DNA from: Treponema sp.
GTDB lineage: Bacteria; Spirochaetota; Spirochaetia; Treponematales; Breznakiellaceae
DNA length: 13,212 bases
Direction: 5' to 3'
Assembly (NCBI GenBank): GCA_020216655.1
Contig: JAIWNU010000097.1
Coordinates: 1 to 13,212 of the forward strand
Each line of letters begins with the position of its first letter. Within the stretch, counting starts at the first letter, position 1. Positions 1 through 7,481 of this stretch are shown in pieces. Made by a program: the position numbers and the translations under genes. The notes beneath the pieces are model-generated. The model was not told where the DNA came from. It saw only the letters and a program-made list of their open reading frames with translations, and made no database searches.

Positions 1-2
1 CT

Positions 3-701
3 AAAATTCAGGGAGCAACTAAGTTATGGATGGAAAACATAATTGAATCTGTTTACATTCCAGTAAAAGATATGATGGCTAATGCCCCTGGTTTTAGATC
101 TCTCGCAGCAACAAGAAATATTCACTTTGAAGAAATTTATTCAGATATTGTTGATAGAGCTTTTTTACCTGCCCTTAAAGGGCCGCCAGATAGTGATCGT
201 AGTAGAATTCTAGAAATACTCCAAAAATCCATAGATGGAAAAGTAATACTTAAAAACGAAGAGTTTTTCCTTAAAAACAAACAGGGAGAATTAGAGTTTA
301 CCTTACTAGCCGAAGGTTTTCGTAAATTAGGTCTACTGTGGTTGCTCATTCAAAATGGGACTTTATTAAGCGGCAGTGCACTTTTCTGGGATGAACCAGA
401 GACAAATCTTAACCCAAAACTTATTAAAACTGTTGTTTCTATACTTGTTGAATTACAACGTCTTGGGGTTCAAATTTTTATTTCGACCCATGACTATGTT
501 GTTTTAAAAGAATTTGACCTTGCGACAAACAGCACAGACAGCATTGCATATCATAGCTTATATCGGAATCAAAGTTCCGGACAGATCGAACAAAGCCGAA
601 GTGAAACCTTAGAGGATTTATCCCCCAACACAATAGAGGACACTTTTGGGTCACTGCTCGACAGACAAATAACAAAAGAAATGGGTGTTATCGGAAAATG
701 A
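3..701 (+). CDS. ABC/AAA15-type ATPase, C-terminal part (5' end outside window)
   Basis: The reading frame is open to the left edge, so the ATG at 30 is probably internal. The Walker A region expected in the N-terminal part of this family is not in the window. Numbering from that ATG, a VYIPVKDMMANAPGF segment (8-22) is typical of AAA15/AAA_21 ATP-binding proteins. It is followed by a signature-like LAEGFRKLGLL (93-103), Walker B LFWDEPETNLNP (118-129, with acidic D121/E122) and the switch histidine in ISTHD (H154). In this family ATP-driven dimerisation usually controls an effector protein (family knowledge). The stop codon overlaps the next start by 4 bp (ATGA, 698-701), so the two products probably work together. 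Codon use is AT-rich, unlike genes right of 1205, which suggests recent acquisition. Family assignment is firm; the biological role, possibly phage defence, is inferred. Confidence 0.85.
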   Translation, partial: KIQGATKLWMENIIESVYIPVKDMMANAPGFRSLAATRNIHFEEIYSDIVDRAFLPALKGPPDSDRSRILEILQKSIDGKVILKNEEFFLKNKQGELEFTLLAEGFRKLGLLWLLIQNGTLLSGSALFWDEPETNLNPKLIKTVVSILVELQRLGVQIFISTHDYVVLKEFDLATNSTDSIAYHSLYRNQSSGQIEQSRSETLEDLSPNTIEDTFGSLLDRQITKEMGVIGK

Positions 702-1201
702 TCATCGAAACAGAGGGATATCATTTCGATTTTATTGATGCACTAAATGTTTTTAAATTTGACGAAACAGATAAAACAAAAGCTCTTTATCATGGAGTTA
801 CTGCGTTAAAAGCTGTTGATCTAATCGCTGAGTTTGAAAATTTTGATGTATACATTGAAATTAAAGACTATTTTACATATGAAGAATATAAAACCCCTGA
901 AAAAAAGAGCGAAAACGAACATTTTAATTGGCTTAAAAAATATTTAAAAAACAAGCTGAGGGATTCTTTTATTTATAGATGTATGGAAAACAAAACAGAA
1001 AAACCAATTTACTATTTATGTCTTATTAATTTTGATAATGCATTAAACATCCGTCTAGCTAAAAGCCTAAAAACTGAGTTACCAGTTGGCAAGCCATCAC
1101 CCCGATGGAAAAGGGAATTTGTAAAAAGCTGCTATGTAGTAAATCTTGAAGCTTGGAATCGCAATTTTCCAAAATGGCCAGTAAAAAAACTGGCCAAATA
1201 A
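698..1201 (+). CDS. Small protein with PD-(D/E)xK-like pattern, partner of the ATPase
   Basis: A 167-residue protein of no family I can name with certainty. Its start overlaps the ATPase stop by 4 bp, a sign of translational coupling and a shared function. Residues 37-57 (LKAVDLIAEF then VYIEIKD) give D41, a short strand, then E54-x-K56 at the end of a second predicted strand. This D-x12-ExK layout matches the catalytic core of PD-(D/E)xK nucleases. A later hydrophobic strand (YYLCLI, 105-110) and the preceding basic, helix-prone stretch (72-95) also fit such a fold. There is no signal peptide or membrane segment, so it is likely cytosolic. It is AT-rich like its upstream partner. The C-terminal codons contain an inverted repeat that may terminate the opposing gene. 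Calling it a nuclease is inference from one motif; it could instead be an inactive regulator or substrate-sensing subunit. Confidence 0.8.
   Translation: MIIETEGYHFDFIDALNVFKFDETDKTKALYHGVTALKAVDLIAEFENFDVYIEIKDYFTYEEYKTPEKKSENEHFNWLKKYLKNKLRDSFIYRCMENKTEKPIYYLCLINFDNALNIRLAKSLKTELPVGKPSPRWKREFVKSCYVVNLEAWNRNFPKWPVKKLAK
1171..1196 (-). terminator. Possible Rho-independent terminator of the 1209-1874 gene
   Basis: A perfect 7-bp inverted repeat (TGGCCAG at 1175-1181, CTGGCCA at 1190-1196) has an 8-nt loop. Read on the minus strand it is followed by TTTT (1174-1171). It begins 13 nt past the stop of the minus-strand gene and lies within the last codons of the opposing plus-strand gene. The U-run is short, so strength is uncertain. 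Confidence 0.5.
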
Positions 1202-1208
1202 GATTAAG

Positions 1209-1874
1209 CTACCTAAAAATTCCGAGCTTACCGAAGCGGTGGAGTTTGCCGTTTTCCCGCCGGTTGTCTTCGTCGAGCACTTTGAAGATAAAGGCTGCAA
1301 AGTCCCCGTCCTGAGAAGGATCGTTTCCGGTAAATCCCACAAGGCGATAGGCTGCGCCAGGAGCGGAGGCTAACACGCTCTGCATAAAGGAGCGATAGGC
1401 AGCGCCGAGGGCAGAACCCAGAAGGTCAGGGGTCTCTTCCCGTTCGCCGCTTAAGGGATTTTCAGCCAGCACCATCGCGAGGGTTCCTGCCTTACGTTCC
1501 CGGAAATAGCGGCAAAACTCCCTCACCAGGTAATACCAGCCCTTGAGGTGGTCATCAATCAACTGGGTAATAAGGGCCGGATCCAGCTGATCTGGACGGG
1601 CGCGCAGGGCAAGCGGGGTGCATACGAGCAGGGCTTCATCGATACGGGAGAGCCGGTTTTCCGCCGCTACCAGTAAGGTCCGGGCGGAAATGGGGCTGCT
1701 CGGACTCCAGGTCAGGGGAATGGTTGCCGGGGGCGGCGGAAATTGGAGCGGAGTTCCAGCCGTTTCTGCGGGGATCAATGCGAGTCCATGGGTTTCAAGC
1801 CGCCGCGCGGCTTCCTGGCTGAGTGCCAGCGTGAGGGGAGCTTCGTTTCCAACAATAACTATGCCTCGGGTCAT
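1209..1874 (-). CDS. Degenerate short-chain-dehydrogenase-like protein
   Basis: A 221-residue protein read from the ATG at 1874. A TTG at 1925 would add 17 residues, but that segment contains the likely promoter. The N-terminus (GIVIVGNEAPLTLAL, 4-18) looks like the first beta-alpha unit of a Rossmann fold but lacks the TGxxxGIG glycines. The middle (IDDHLKGWYYLVREFCRYF, then GTLAMVLAE) resembles the helix and strand after the NAD site in short-chain dehydrogenases. The position expected to hold YxxxK reads YRSFM, so the catalytic lysine is missing. It is therefore probably not an active dehydrogenase. It is divergent from nadE across about 100 bp, though no functional link to NAD synthesis can be shown. 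The fold assignment is by eye and tentative; a lineage-specific hypothetical protein is the safe label. Confidence 0.7.
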   Translation of the reverse strand: MTRGIVIVGNEAPLTLALSQEAARRLETHGLALIPAETAGTPLQFPPPPATIPLTWSPSSPISARTLLVAAENRLSRIDEALLVCTPLALRARPDQLDPALITQLIDDHLKGWYYLVREFCRYFRERKAGTLAMVLAENPLSGEREETPDLLGSALGAAYRSFMQSVLASAPGAAYRLVGFTGNDPSQDGDFAAFIFKVLDEDNRRENGKLHRFGKLGIFR

Positions 1875-1881
1875 GATTGTG

Positions 1882-1910
1882 AGTGTATACGACTCTTTTG
1901 TTTTCCGCAA
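1882..1910 (-). promoter_or_regulatory. Promoter of the 1209-1874 gene, start-proximal
   Basis: On the minus strand, TTGCGG (1910-1905) is followed by a 17-bp spacer and TACACT (1887-1882). Only 7 nt separate this -10 from the ATG at 1874, placing the expected transcription start at or next to the start codon. No Shine-Dalgarno is seen. A second minus-strand candidate -10, TATAAT at 1953-1948, would give a leader of about 67 nt but has no clear -35. Confidence 0.45.
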
Positions 1911-1936
1911 TTGTGCCGCTTTCAAAAATGTACGGG

Positions 1937-1966
1937 TAGAAAATTTAATTATAAAAATATTACAAT
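1937..1966 (+). promoter_or_regulatory. Promoter of nadE, start-proximal
   Basis: TAGAAA (1937-1942), an 18-bp AT-rich spacer and TACAAT (1961-1966) form a sigma70-like promoter with a weak -35. The -10 ends 6 nt before the ATG at 1973, so transcription should start at about the A of the start codon. No Shine-Dalgarno lies upstream. The AT-rich stretch 1941-1966 also holds TATAAT on the opposite strand. Confidence 0.45.
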
Positions 1967-1972
1967 GCTCCT

Positions 1973-3676
1973 ATGCGTATCGCCTTAGCACAAATTGATT
2001 CTATTATTGGAGACTTTGAAGGTAATACCAGAAAGGTTGTTGCCTTTGCCCGGCAGGCCAGAGAGCAACGGGCAGACCTGGTACTGTTCCCCGAACTGGC
2101 CCTCTGCGGATATCCGCCTATGGATCTCCTTGACCAGGAATCCTTTACCGAAGGTTCCATCAGAGCCCTGAGGATTCTGCAGCGGGAGCTTCCGGAAGGG
2201 ATTGCGGTTGGAGTCGGTTATGTGAGCCGGAACCGGAGCGGCAAAGGCAAGGCCTTGTCGAACAGCTACGGCATTATCCAAAACGGTCAGATTCTCTTTG
2301 AACAGGAAAAGACTTTGCTTCCCACCTATGATGTGTTCGACGAAGCCCGCTATTTTGAAAGCGCCGAAGAACGCAGAGTTTTTGAATTTATGGGAAGGCG
2401 TCTTGGCATCGCCATCTGCGAAGACATGTGGCGCGAATCGACCACGGCCACCCACTACGAAATAGACCCGATACGGGAACTTCTGGACCGGGGCGCAGAC
2501 ATACTTCTTGTGCCCTCCGCTTCTCCCTATTATGCGTACAAGCTGGAACAGCGGTTTGCCTTAGCAGAGAAAATAAGCCGCCGGGGGGAAGTCCCGATAG
2601 TGTATGTAAATGCGGTGGGGGCCAACGATTCCATCATTTTCGACGGCCGGTCTTTTGTCCTTGAACCGGCCGATCCGGTCCCTGCCTGTACGGTTATGGC
2701 CAGAGGCTTCACGGAGGACCTGGTACTGTGGGATACCGAAAAGAGCCCCCAGGTAGCAAAATCGAACGGAACAGGCCGGATCTTAAACAGGCAGGGGCTT
2801 GTGAACGCTGCCGAAGAGCTCGATACCATAGAAGAAGCCCTGGTGCTCGGTATTCGGGGCTATATGCAGAAATGCGGTTTTAAGCGGGCCCATGTGGGGC
2901 TTTCGGGGGGCATCGATTCGGCCCTGGTTGCCTATTTGGCTGTCCGGGCCATTGGAGCGGAACAGGTTCTTTGCTTTGGGCTTCCCTCCCGGTTTTCTTC
3001 CCAGGGTTCCAAAGATGATGCCCGTGAGTTAGCAGCCAACCTGGGCTGCCGCTATGAAATGCTGCCCATAGAGCCCGCCTTCGAGGCCTATCTAAAAACC
3101 TTGGAACCGGTTTTTGCCGGCCGCCCCTTTGACCTGGCGGAAGAAAACCTGCAGGCCCGTATCCGGGGGACCCTTCTTATGGCCTATTCGAACAAATTCG
3201 ACTCCATGCTGCTTACCACGGGGAACAAGAGCGAACTGGCCATGGGGTACTGCACCCTTTATGGAGACATGGCAGGGGCCCTGGCTCCCATCGGAGACCT
3301 CTTTAAAATGGAGGTCTTTGCGCTCTGCAGGCGTATTAACCAGCGGGAAATAGAGGCAGAGAGAAAACCAATCATTCCTGAGGCGATTCTTACTAAACCG
3401 CCGTCGGCGGAACTGCGGCCTAACCAAACCGACCAGGACAGCCTGCCCCCTTACGAGGACCTTGATCAGGTGCTGAACCTGTACCTGCTCAATAATCTTT
3501 CTAAACCGGAAATAGTCCGGCAGGGATGGCCTGAAGAACTGGTAAGCCGCATCATTACAACGGTGGCCCGTGCTGAATACAAGCGGCGCCAGGCGCCGCC
3601 GGTCCTTAAGGTTTCCCAGCGGGCCTTTGGCATGGGGCGGCGTATGCCGATAGCCCGAAGCATTTACGAAGGATGA
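1973..3676 (+). CDS. nadE: Glutamine-dependent NAD+ synthetase
   Basis: This 567-residue cytosolic enzyme makes NAD+ from nicotinic acid adenine dinucleotide, ATP and glutamine, the last step of NAD synthesis. The N-terminal half is a nitrilase-fold glutaminase. Its catalytic triad is visible as E41 (LVLFPELALCGYPP), K113 (EKTLLPTYDVFDEARYF) and C149 (AICEDMW). The C-terminal half is the ammonia-dependent synthetase. It has the ATP pyrophosphatase loop SGGIDS (311-316) and the conserved stretch NKSELAMGYCTLYGDMAGAL. Both halves are intact and the length fits two-domain NadE enzymes of bacteria. The enzyme takes ammonia from glutamine through an internal channel (family knowledge). Its stop overlaps the capA-like start by 4 bp, so the two are probably cotranscribed. 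The start is supported by the N-terminal MRIALAQIDSIIGD, which begins the first strand of the fold. Confidence 0.97.
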   Translation: MRIALAQIDSIIGDFEGNTRKVVAFARQAREQRADLVLFPELALCGYPPMDLLDQESFTEGSIRALRILQRELPEGIAVGVGYVSRNRSGKGKALSNSYGIIQNGQILFEQEKTLLPTYDVFDEARYFESAEERRVFEFMGRRLGIAICEDMWRESTTATHYEIDPIRELLDRGADILLVPSASPYYAYKLEQRFALAEKISRRGEVPIVYVNAVGANDSIIFDGRSFVLEPADPVPACTVMARGFTEDLVLWDTEKSPQVAKSNGTGRILNRQGLVNAAEELDTIEEALVLGIRGYMQKCGFKRAHVGLSGGIDSALVAYLAVRAIGAEQVLCFGLPSRFSSQGSKDDARELAANLGCRYEMLPIEPAFEAYLKTLEPVFAGRPFDLAEENLQARIRGTLLMAYSNKFDSMLLTTGNKSELAMGYCTLYGDMAGALAPIGDLFKMEVFALCRRINQREIEAERKPIIPEAILTKPPSAELRPNQTDQDSLPPYEDLDQVLNLYLLNNLSKPEIVRQGWPEELVSRIITTVARAEYKRRQAPPVLKVSQRAFGMGRRMPIARSIYEG

Positions 3677-4797
3677 GTGAACCCATTACATCCAAAGCAG
3701 GAGCCCTGAAGCGATTTTTAGCGCTCCTTGCTGTGATAAGCCTCTTGTTGAGCCATAACCCGTCAAGACTGGCGGCCCAGGAATCGAAGCTTACCCTTGC
3801 GGTGGCAGGGGATATTATGCTTGCCCGGACGGTGGATAAACGGATACAGGAAGCAGGCTGGCATGCTCCCTTTGTGTCCATTCCCGAAATGATACAGAAG
3901 GCCGATATAGCCTTTGCTAACCTGGAAAGCCCCGCATCTTTTCGGGGGAAACCCTACCCCGGCAAGCCTGAGGAGGTTACATTCCGGGCAAACCCTGGTT
4001 CTCTTTTGGGACTCAAGGCCGCAGGCTTTGATGTGCTCTCCCTTGCAAACAACCACAGCAACGATTATGGCCCCCTGGCACTCATGGACACTATAGCAGG
4101 TCTCCAGCAATTGGGCATCCATACCTGCGGGGCAGGTAAGTCTGCACAGGAAGCCAGGCAGCCTGCAATACTTGAACGGAATGGCATCCGGCTTGCTTTT
4201 TTAGCCTATGCAGAACCGATATGGAGCGTTGTGGAAGCTAAGGACGGTCCGCCGACGCAAACCGGAGTAGCGGTGCTTCGAGAGGCAGATATTATCGCCG
4301 ATATACAGACCGCGGCAAAACAAGCCGATGGGGTTCTCGTTTCCCTCCACTGGGGAGAAGAATTTCACAAAATTCCCCGAGCGGCAGACCGGGAGCTTGC
4401 AAAGCGGCTTATTGATGCGGGGGCTCTTGCGGTGCTGGGACACCACCCCCATGTGCTCCAGGGGGCCGAATGGTACCGGCAGGGAATCATACTGTACTCG
4501 ATGGGCAACTTTGTCTTTGACATGCAAAGCGATGCAACCTATGATTCGGCCATTGCGCTCATCAATATAAAACGAATTGGAAATGGAATGGTTCCCTATA
4601 AACCGGGGGCAACATCCCTGGTTGTGGAAAAACTGGCATTCCAGCCGGTAAAACTAAAACGGGGAACCTGGGGCCCGGAACCAATCGATAAAACTGAAGA
4701 GAGGCGCTTACAAAACCTGCTTATAGAAAGGCTTGAACTTGTGGGAAGTCCCTGGAAACTTTCCGATTCTGGCCTTATAGAAGTTCTGCGTCCCTAA
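3673..4797 (+). CDS. CapA/PgsA family protein, exported
   Basis: 374 residues with a likely N-terminal signal: basic residues near K13-R14, a hydrophobic core (about 15-27) and an LAAQ stretch ending near residue 36 as a possible cleavage site. The mature part has the hallmarks of the PGA_cap (CapA) metallophosphatase-like domain: AGDIMLART (45-53), ANLESP (82-87), NNHSNDYG (126-133), HWGEEF (226-231), GHHPHVLQG (256-264) and MGNFVFD (277-283). Relatives take part in poly-gamma-glutamate capsule synthesis, but many members occur without capBC and have unknown roles. No other capsule genes are present here, so capsule formation is not supported. An envelope-associated hydrolase is a fair guess. 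The ATG overlaps the nadE stop, and AAGG lies directly against the start, too close for a normal ribosome site, so translation probably depends on coupling. The gene converges with the histidine kinase with a 3-nt gap. Confidence 0.9.
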   Translation: MSEPITSKAGALKRFLALLAVISLLLSHNPSRLAAQESKLTLAVAGDIMLARTVDKRIQEAGWHAPFVSIPEMIQKADIAFANLESPASFRGKPYPGKPEEVTFRANPGSLLGLKAAGFDVLSLANNHSNDYGPLALMDTIAGLQQLGIHTCGAGKSAQEARQPAILERNGIRLAFLAYAEPIWSVVEAKDGPPTQTGVAVLREADIIADIQTAAKQADGVLVSLHWGEEFHKIPRAADRELAKRLIDAGALAVLGHHPHVLQGAEWYRQGIILYSMGNFVFDMQSDATYDSAIALINIKRIGNGMVPYKPGATSLVVEKLAFQPVKLKRGTWGPEPIDKTEERRLQNLLIERLELVGSPWKLSDSGLIEVLRP

Positions 4798-4800
4798 AAA

Positions 4801-7404
4801 TTAATATTGCGAAGATTTTTCTTCAACCTTGGCGACCGCAGCGAGTTTCTGGCTTAGTTCTTCGATGCCAAAGGGCTTGGGAATCACCCCGGTAAAACCG
4901 TATGCCCGGTACTCGGACATAACCGGCGCATCCGCATAGCCAGAGGATACAAAAATGGGGACCGTCGAATCGATGGCCCTGATACGGCGGGCCGTTTCTA
5001 TGCCGCCCAGCCCTGATACGACCGTGAGGTCCAGAATCACCGCGCTAAAGGCCCGTTGTTCGTTCAGGGCTTTTTGAAACTGTTCTATCGCAGCCTCTCC
5101 GTTGCTTGTCACGGTAGGTTCGTAGCCAAGACGGCGCAGCATCCTATCTACCACCATTCGAACCGAGTATTCGTCGTCCATAACAAGCACTTTACCCTTG
5201 GCAAACTGGACCTTGCTTACCGATTCTTGCTGGGTCTGTTCGCGTGCGGGGGGAAGATAAATACTGAAAATTGCCCCCATGCCTTCCCGGGACTGGACCG
5301 CAATAGCCCCGCCATGACGTTTTAAAATAGAATAGGTTATAGCCAAACCTAACCCGGATCCTCCGTGTTTCGTTGAAACATAGGGATCGAAAATTTTATC
5401 CAGCAGATTTTCAGGAATTCCCGGGCCTGAATCCTTGAATTCAACAACCACATATTCACCCGGGGCGGGAATAAGGGGAAAATATTTATCCTGGTCCATT
5501 AAATCTGAAAAGACTTCTTTCCGTATCCGGATAGAAATACTCCCCCCCGCGGGCATGGCTTGTACCGCATTTAAGATGATATTGTTAAAACACTGAATAA
5601 TCTGTCCGCTGTCGATATTTGCAAAGGGGATATCATTTTCTATGGACACCGAGGCGGAAATGGCGCTGCCTGCGGTAGAAAGCCGCAGGGCTTCCCGAAC
5701 CAGTTTTGCCACATCGGTCGGTTCAGGGCTGGGTTCACCCCCCTTCGCAAAGGTTAAGAGCTGCCGCGAGAGGTCCCGGGCCCTGAAACAGGCGGTTTCA
5801 GCCCTGCTGATTGCCTCATACATTTCATCGGTTTCAGAAAGGCCCAGTTTTACAAGGCTGATATTACCCAGTATGGCGGTCATAATATTGTTAAAGTCAT
5901 GGGCTATACCGCCAGCTAATATGCCAATAGACTCTAGTTTTTGGCTCCGTTCCAGTTCAGCGCGAAGCTGTTCAATTTCGGTGATATCCAAAAGGATCAG
6001 CAGAGCAGCCTTTTTTTCCATAAAGGTAAAGGGAGAAGCGGATACAAGACAGTTCAGTTTCGAGCCGTTTTTTCGGGTAATCAGAACTTGCTGGGTACTG
6101 GTGGATTGGTTTGCCCCGAGGGTGCTTTTAAAAAGCTGCAGCATTTGTTCATCAAAACCAAGCCCCAGTTCGGTGAGCTTTGAACCAACCAGGGTACTTG
6201 GCGGTATTTGCAGGATAGCACTGGCTGCACGGTTAACGTCCAGGAAAATCTGGGTTCCCAGTTCAATAATCAGCATACCCGCGGGGCTTGCATGGAAGGC
6301 CCGGACAAAATTTGCCTCAATCGATTTTAAACTCGCAGTTACTGCGAGCCGCCGGTCAACTTCCAGGGTAAGATTTTTTTCTGCACTGAGATCATGGGCG
6401 TTAATCATGTAACCTAAAAGGCTTTGCCCTGCATAGAGCCGACGCAGGGTCATAAGCGCAGGGGCGGTACGGCCCGGGGTAAAGCAAAACAGGTCCTCAA
6501 AAGGATTGTCTTCTGTCTGGGCGTGTTTCTGGAACCAAATAAGCGGCGGGTCCGCTTGGGGGATTAAATCCGAAATAGGTTTACCCTGAAAATTGTGCCC
6601 TGAACGGCTTAGATTACAATCGATTATACTGCCGTCAAGATTACACAGGATAACCGCATCGTATACGGTCTGCAGAATCCGTTCAGATACTTCCCTGCTC
6701 GAAAAGGATAAAAGGTCGTAGCGATACTGGGCCCATGCGAGCCCGGCCACAAGGAAGCTTAAAAAAATGGGCAGCATGGGAGGCAGGGTTTCAAAACCTG
6801 CATAGCGGAGCAAAAAACCGGTGATAAAGGTTCCAAAAAAGGTTGGAATAAATGAGAACAGGATAATTAACACCTTTTTACGGGTCATTTCATCTTGATG
6901 AAAAAGGCCCCGTATCAAAAGTACTAAAAAAGCTCCGAAGCCAAAGATGGTGTAGTTTGCCACATTGATCCAATGCCACGGCGAAGCCTCGTTATAGGCC
7001 GCATGCCATCCTAATGCAACCGGTGTTACCTCTTTAAGAACCGCCGTGGGATGGATAATCTGCGCAACCGTAATCGCCAGCGCGGGGACTAAAACTAAAA
7101 CATACCATGGCCGAAAGGTACTTCCAGTAAGTAAATGACAGAACAGCAAAAACAACGGCGGAGCCACATACCAAATAAAGGAAAAGGACAAGAACCAGCG
7201 CCGAGCTTCTTCTGCCGACAAGGAACTAACAAAAAAGGCGTTCGCCATGGTACCTATGGCAAAGAGTAAACTAAGGCTGATAAAAAGAATATTGAGCGGC
7301 GTGCGCCTGAACTGGCGATCATTCCGCCGGAAAAGATAGGCAAACACACCAAGAAAGATATACAAGAAACAGGACATGACATTTAAAAAAAATATTAACC
7401 ACAT
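4801..7404 (-). CDS. Membrane hybrid sensor histidine kinase (7TM-PAS-PAS-HisKA-HATPase-REC)
   Basis: 867 residues. Residues 1-228 hold about seven hydrophobic segments resembling the 7TM sensor of HisKA_7TM proteins. A PAS-like domain (about 240-345) and a second, clearer PAS (about 362-478) follow. A short coiled linker leads to the H-box GGIAHDFNNIMTA (phosphorylated H502). The ATPase domain has N-box FNNIILNAVQAM (606-617), DSGPGIP (658-664) and GGSGLGLA (681-688). A C-terminal receiver domain (about 737-860) has D743/D744, phospho-acceptor D792, S821 and K843, all intact. There is no DNA-binding output, so phosphate must pass to a phosphotransfer or response protein elsewhere. The ligand is unknown. 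The gene is divergent from the symporter, so a link to transport is possible but unproven. The ATG at 7404 has GGGAG 5 nt upstream, the clearest ribosome site in the window. Confidence 0.95.
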   Translation of the reverse strand: MWLIFFLNVMSCFLYIFLGVFAYLFRRNDRQFRRTPLNILFISLSLLFAIGTMANAFFVSSLSAEEARRWFLSFSFIWYVAPPLFLLFCHLLTGSTFRPWYVLVLVPALAITVAQIIHPTAVLKEVTPVALGWHAAYNEASPWHWINVANYTIFGFGAFLVLLIRGLFHQDEMTRKKVLIILFSFIPTFFGTFITGFLLRYAGFETLPPMLPIFLSFLVAGLAWAQYRYDLLSFSSREVSERILQTVYDAVILCNLDGSIIDCNLSRSGHNFQGKPISDLIPQADPPLIWFQKHAQTEDNPFEDLFCFTPGRTAPALMTLRRLYAGQSLLGYMINAHDLSAEKNLTLEVDRRLAVTASLKSIEANFVRAFHASPAGMLIIELGTQIFLDVNRAASAILQIPPSTLVGSKLTELGLGFDEQMLQLFKSTLGANQSTSTQQVLITRKNGSKLNCLVSASPFTFMEKKAALLILLDITEIEQLRAELERSQKLESIGILAGGIAHDFNNIMTAILGNISLVKLGLSETDEMYEAISRAETACFRARDLSRQLLTFAKGGEPSPEPTDVAKLVREALRLSTAGSAISASVSIENDIPFANIDSGQIIQCFNNIILNAVQAMPAGGSISIRIRKEVFSDLMDQDKYFPLIPAPGEYVVVEFKDSGPGIPENLLDKIFDPYVSTKHGGSGLGLAITYSILKRHGGAIAVQSREGMGAIFSIYLPPAREQTQQESVSKVQFAKGKVLVMDDEYSVRMVVDRMLRRLGYEPTVTSNGEAAIEQFQKALNEQRAFSAVILDLTVVSGLGGIETARRIRAIDSTVPIFVSSGYADAPVMSEYRAYGFTGVIPKPFGIEELSQKLAAVAKVEEKSSQY

Positions 7405-7428
7405 GAAGTCTCCCGTACTTTTAGTATA
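7405..7428 (-). promoter_or_regulatory. -10 and ribosome binding site of the histidine kinase
   Basis: On the minus strand TATACT (7428-7423) is a good -10; the -35 region is poor. Transcription would start near 7417, giving a leader of roughly 12 nt. That leader carries GGGAG ending 5 nt before the ATG at 7404. This arrangement contrasts with the leaderless-type starts of the neighbouring genes. Confidence 0.5.
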
Positions 7429-7444
7429 GTAAATACATACCTCA

Positions 7445-7473
7445 TTGACGAGTAATTCGGCATGAAGTATGCT
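7445..7473 (+). promoter_or_regulatory. Promoter of the symporter gene, start-proximal
   Basis: TTGACG (7445-7450), a 17-bp spacer and TATGCT (7468-7473) make the best sigma70-like promoter in the window. The -10 ends 8 nt before the ATG at 7482, and the sequence between them is pyrimidine-rich with no Shine-Dalgarno. Transcription should begin within 1-2 nt of the start codon. The element overlaps the region where the divergent kinase gene's -35 would sit. Confidence 0.65.
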
Positions 7474-7481
7474 CTTTTTCC

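Noticed and set aside
1743..1988. Plus-strand frames upstream of nadE (1618-1998 and 1743-1988)
   Set aside because: They run antisense to the 1209-1874 gene and through the divergent promoter region, and show no protein-like conservation.
4811..4824. GAAGA/TCTTC inverted repeat as a terminator between capA and the kinase gene
   Set aside because: The 5-bp stem is weak, lies within the kinase coding end and lacks a T-run after it. No convincing terminator is visible at this convergent junction.
5642..6412. A 256-codon open frame antisense to the histidine kinase
   Set aside because: It overlaps conserved PAS and H-box coding sequence on the other strand and is Ser/Arg-rich with no domain pattern, as expected of a shadow frame.
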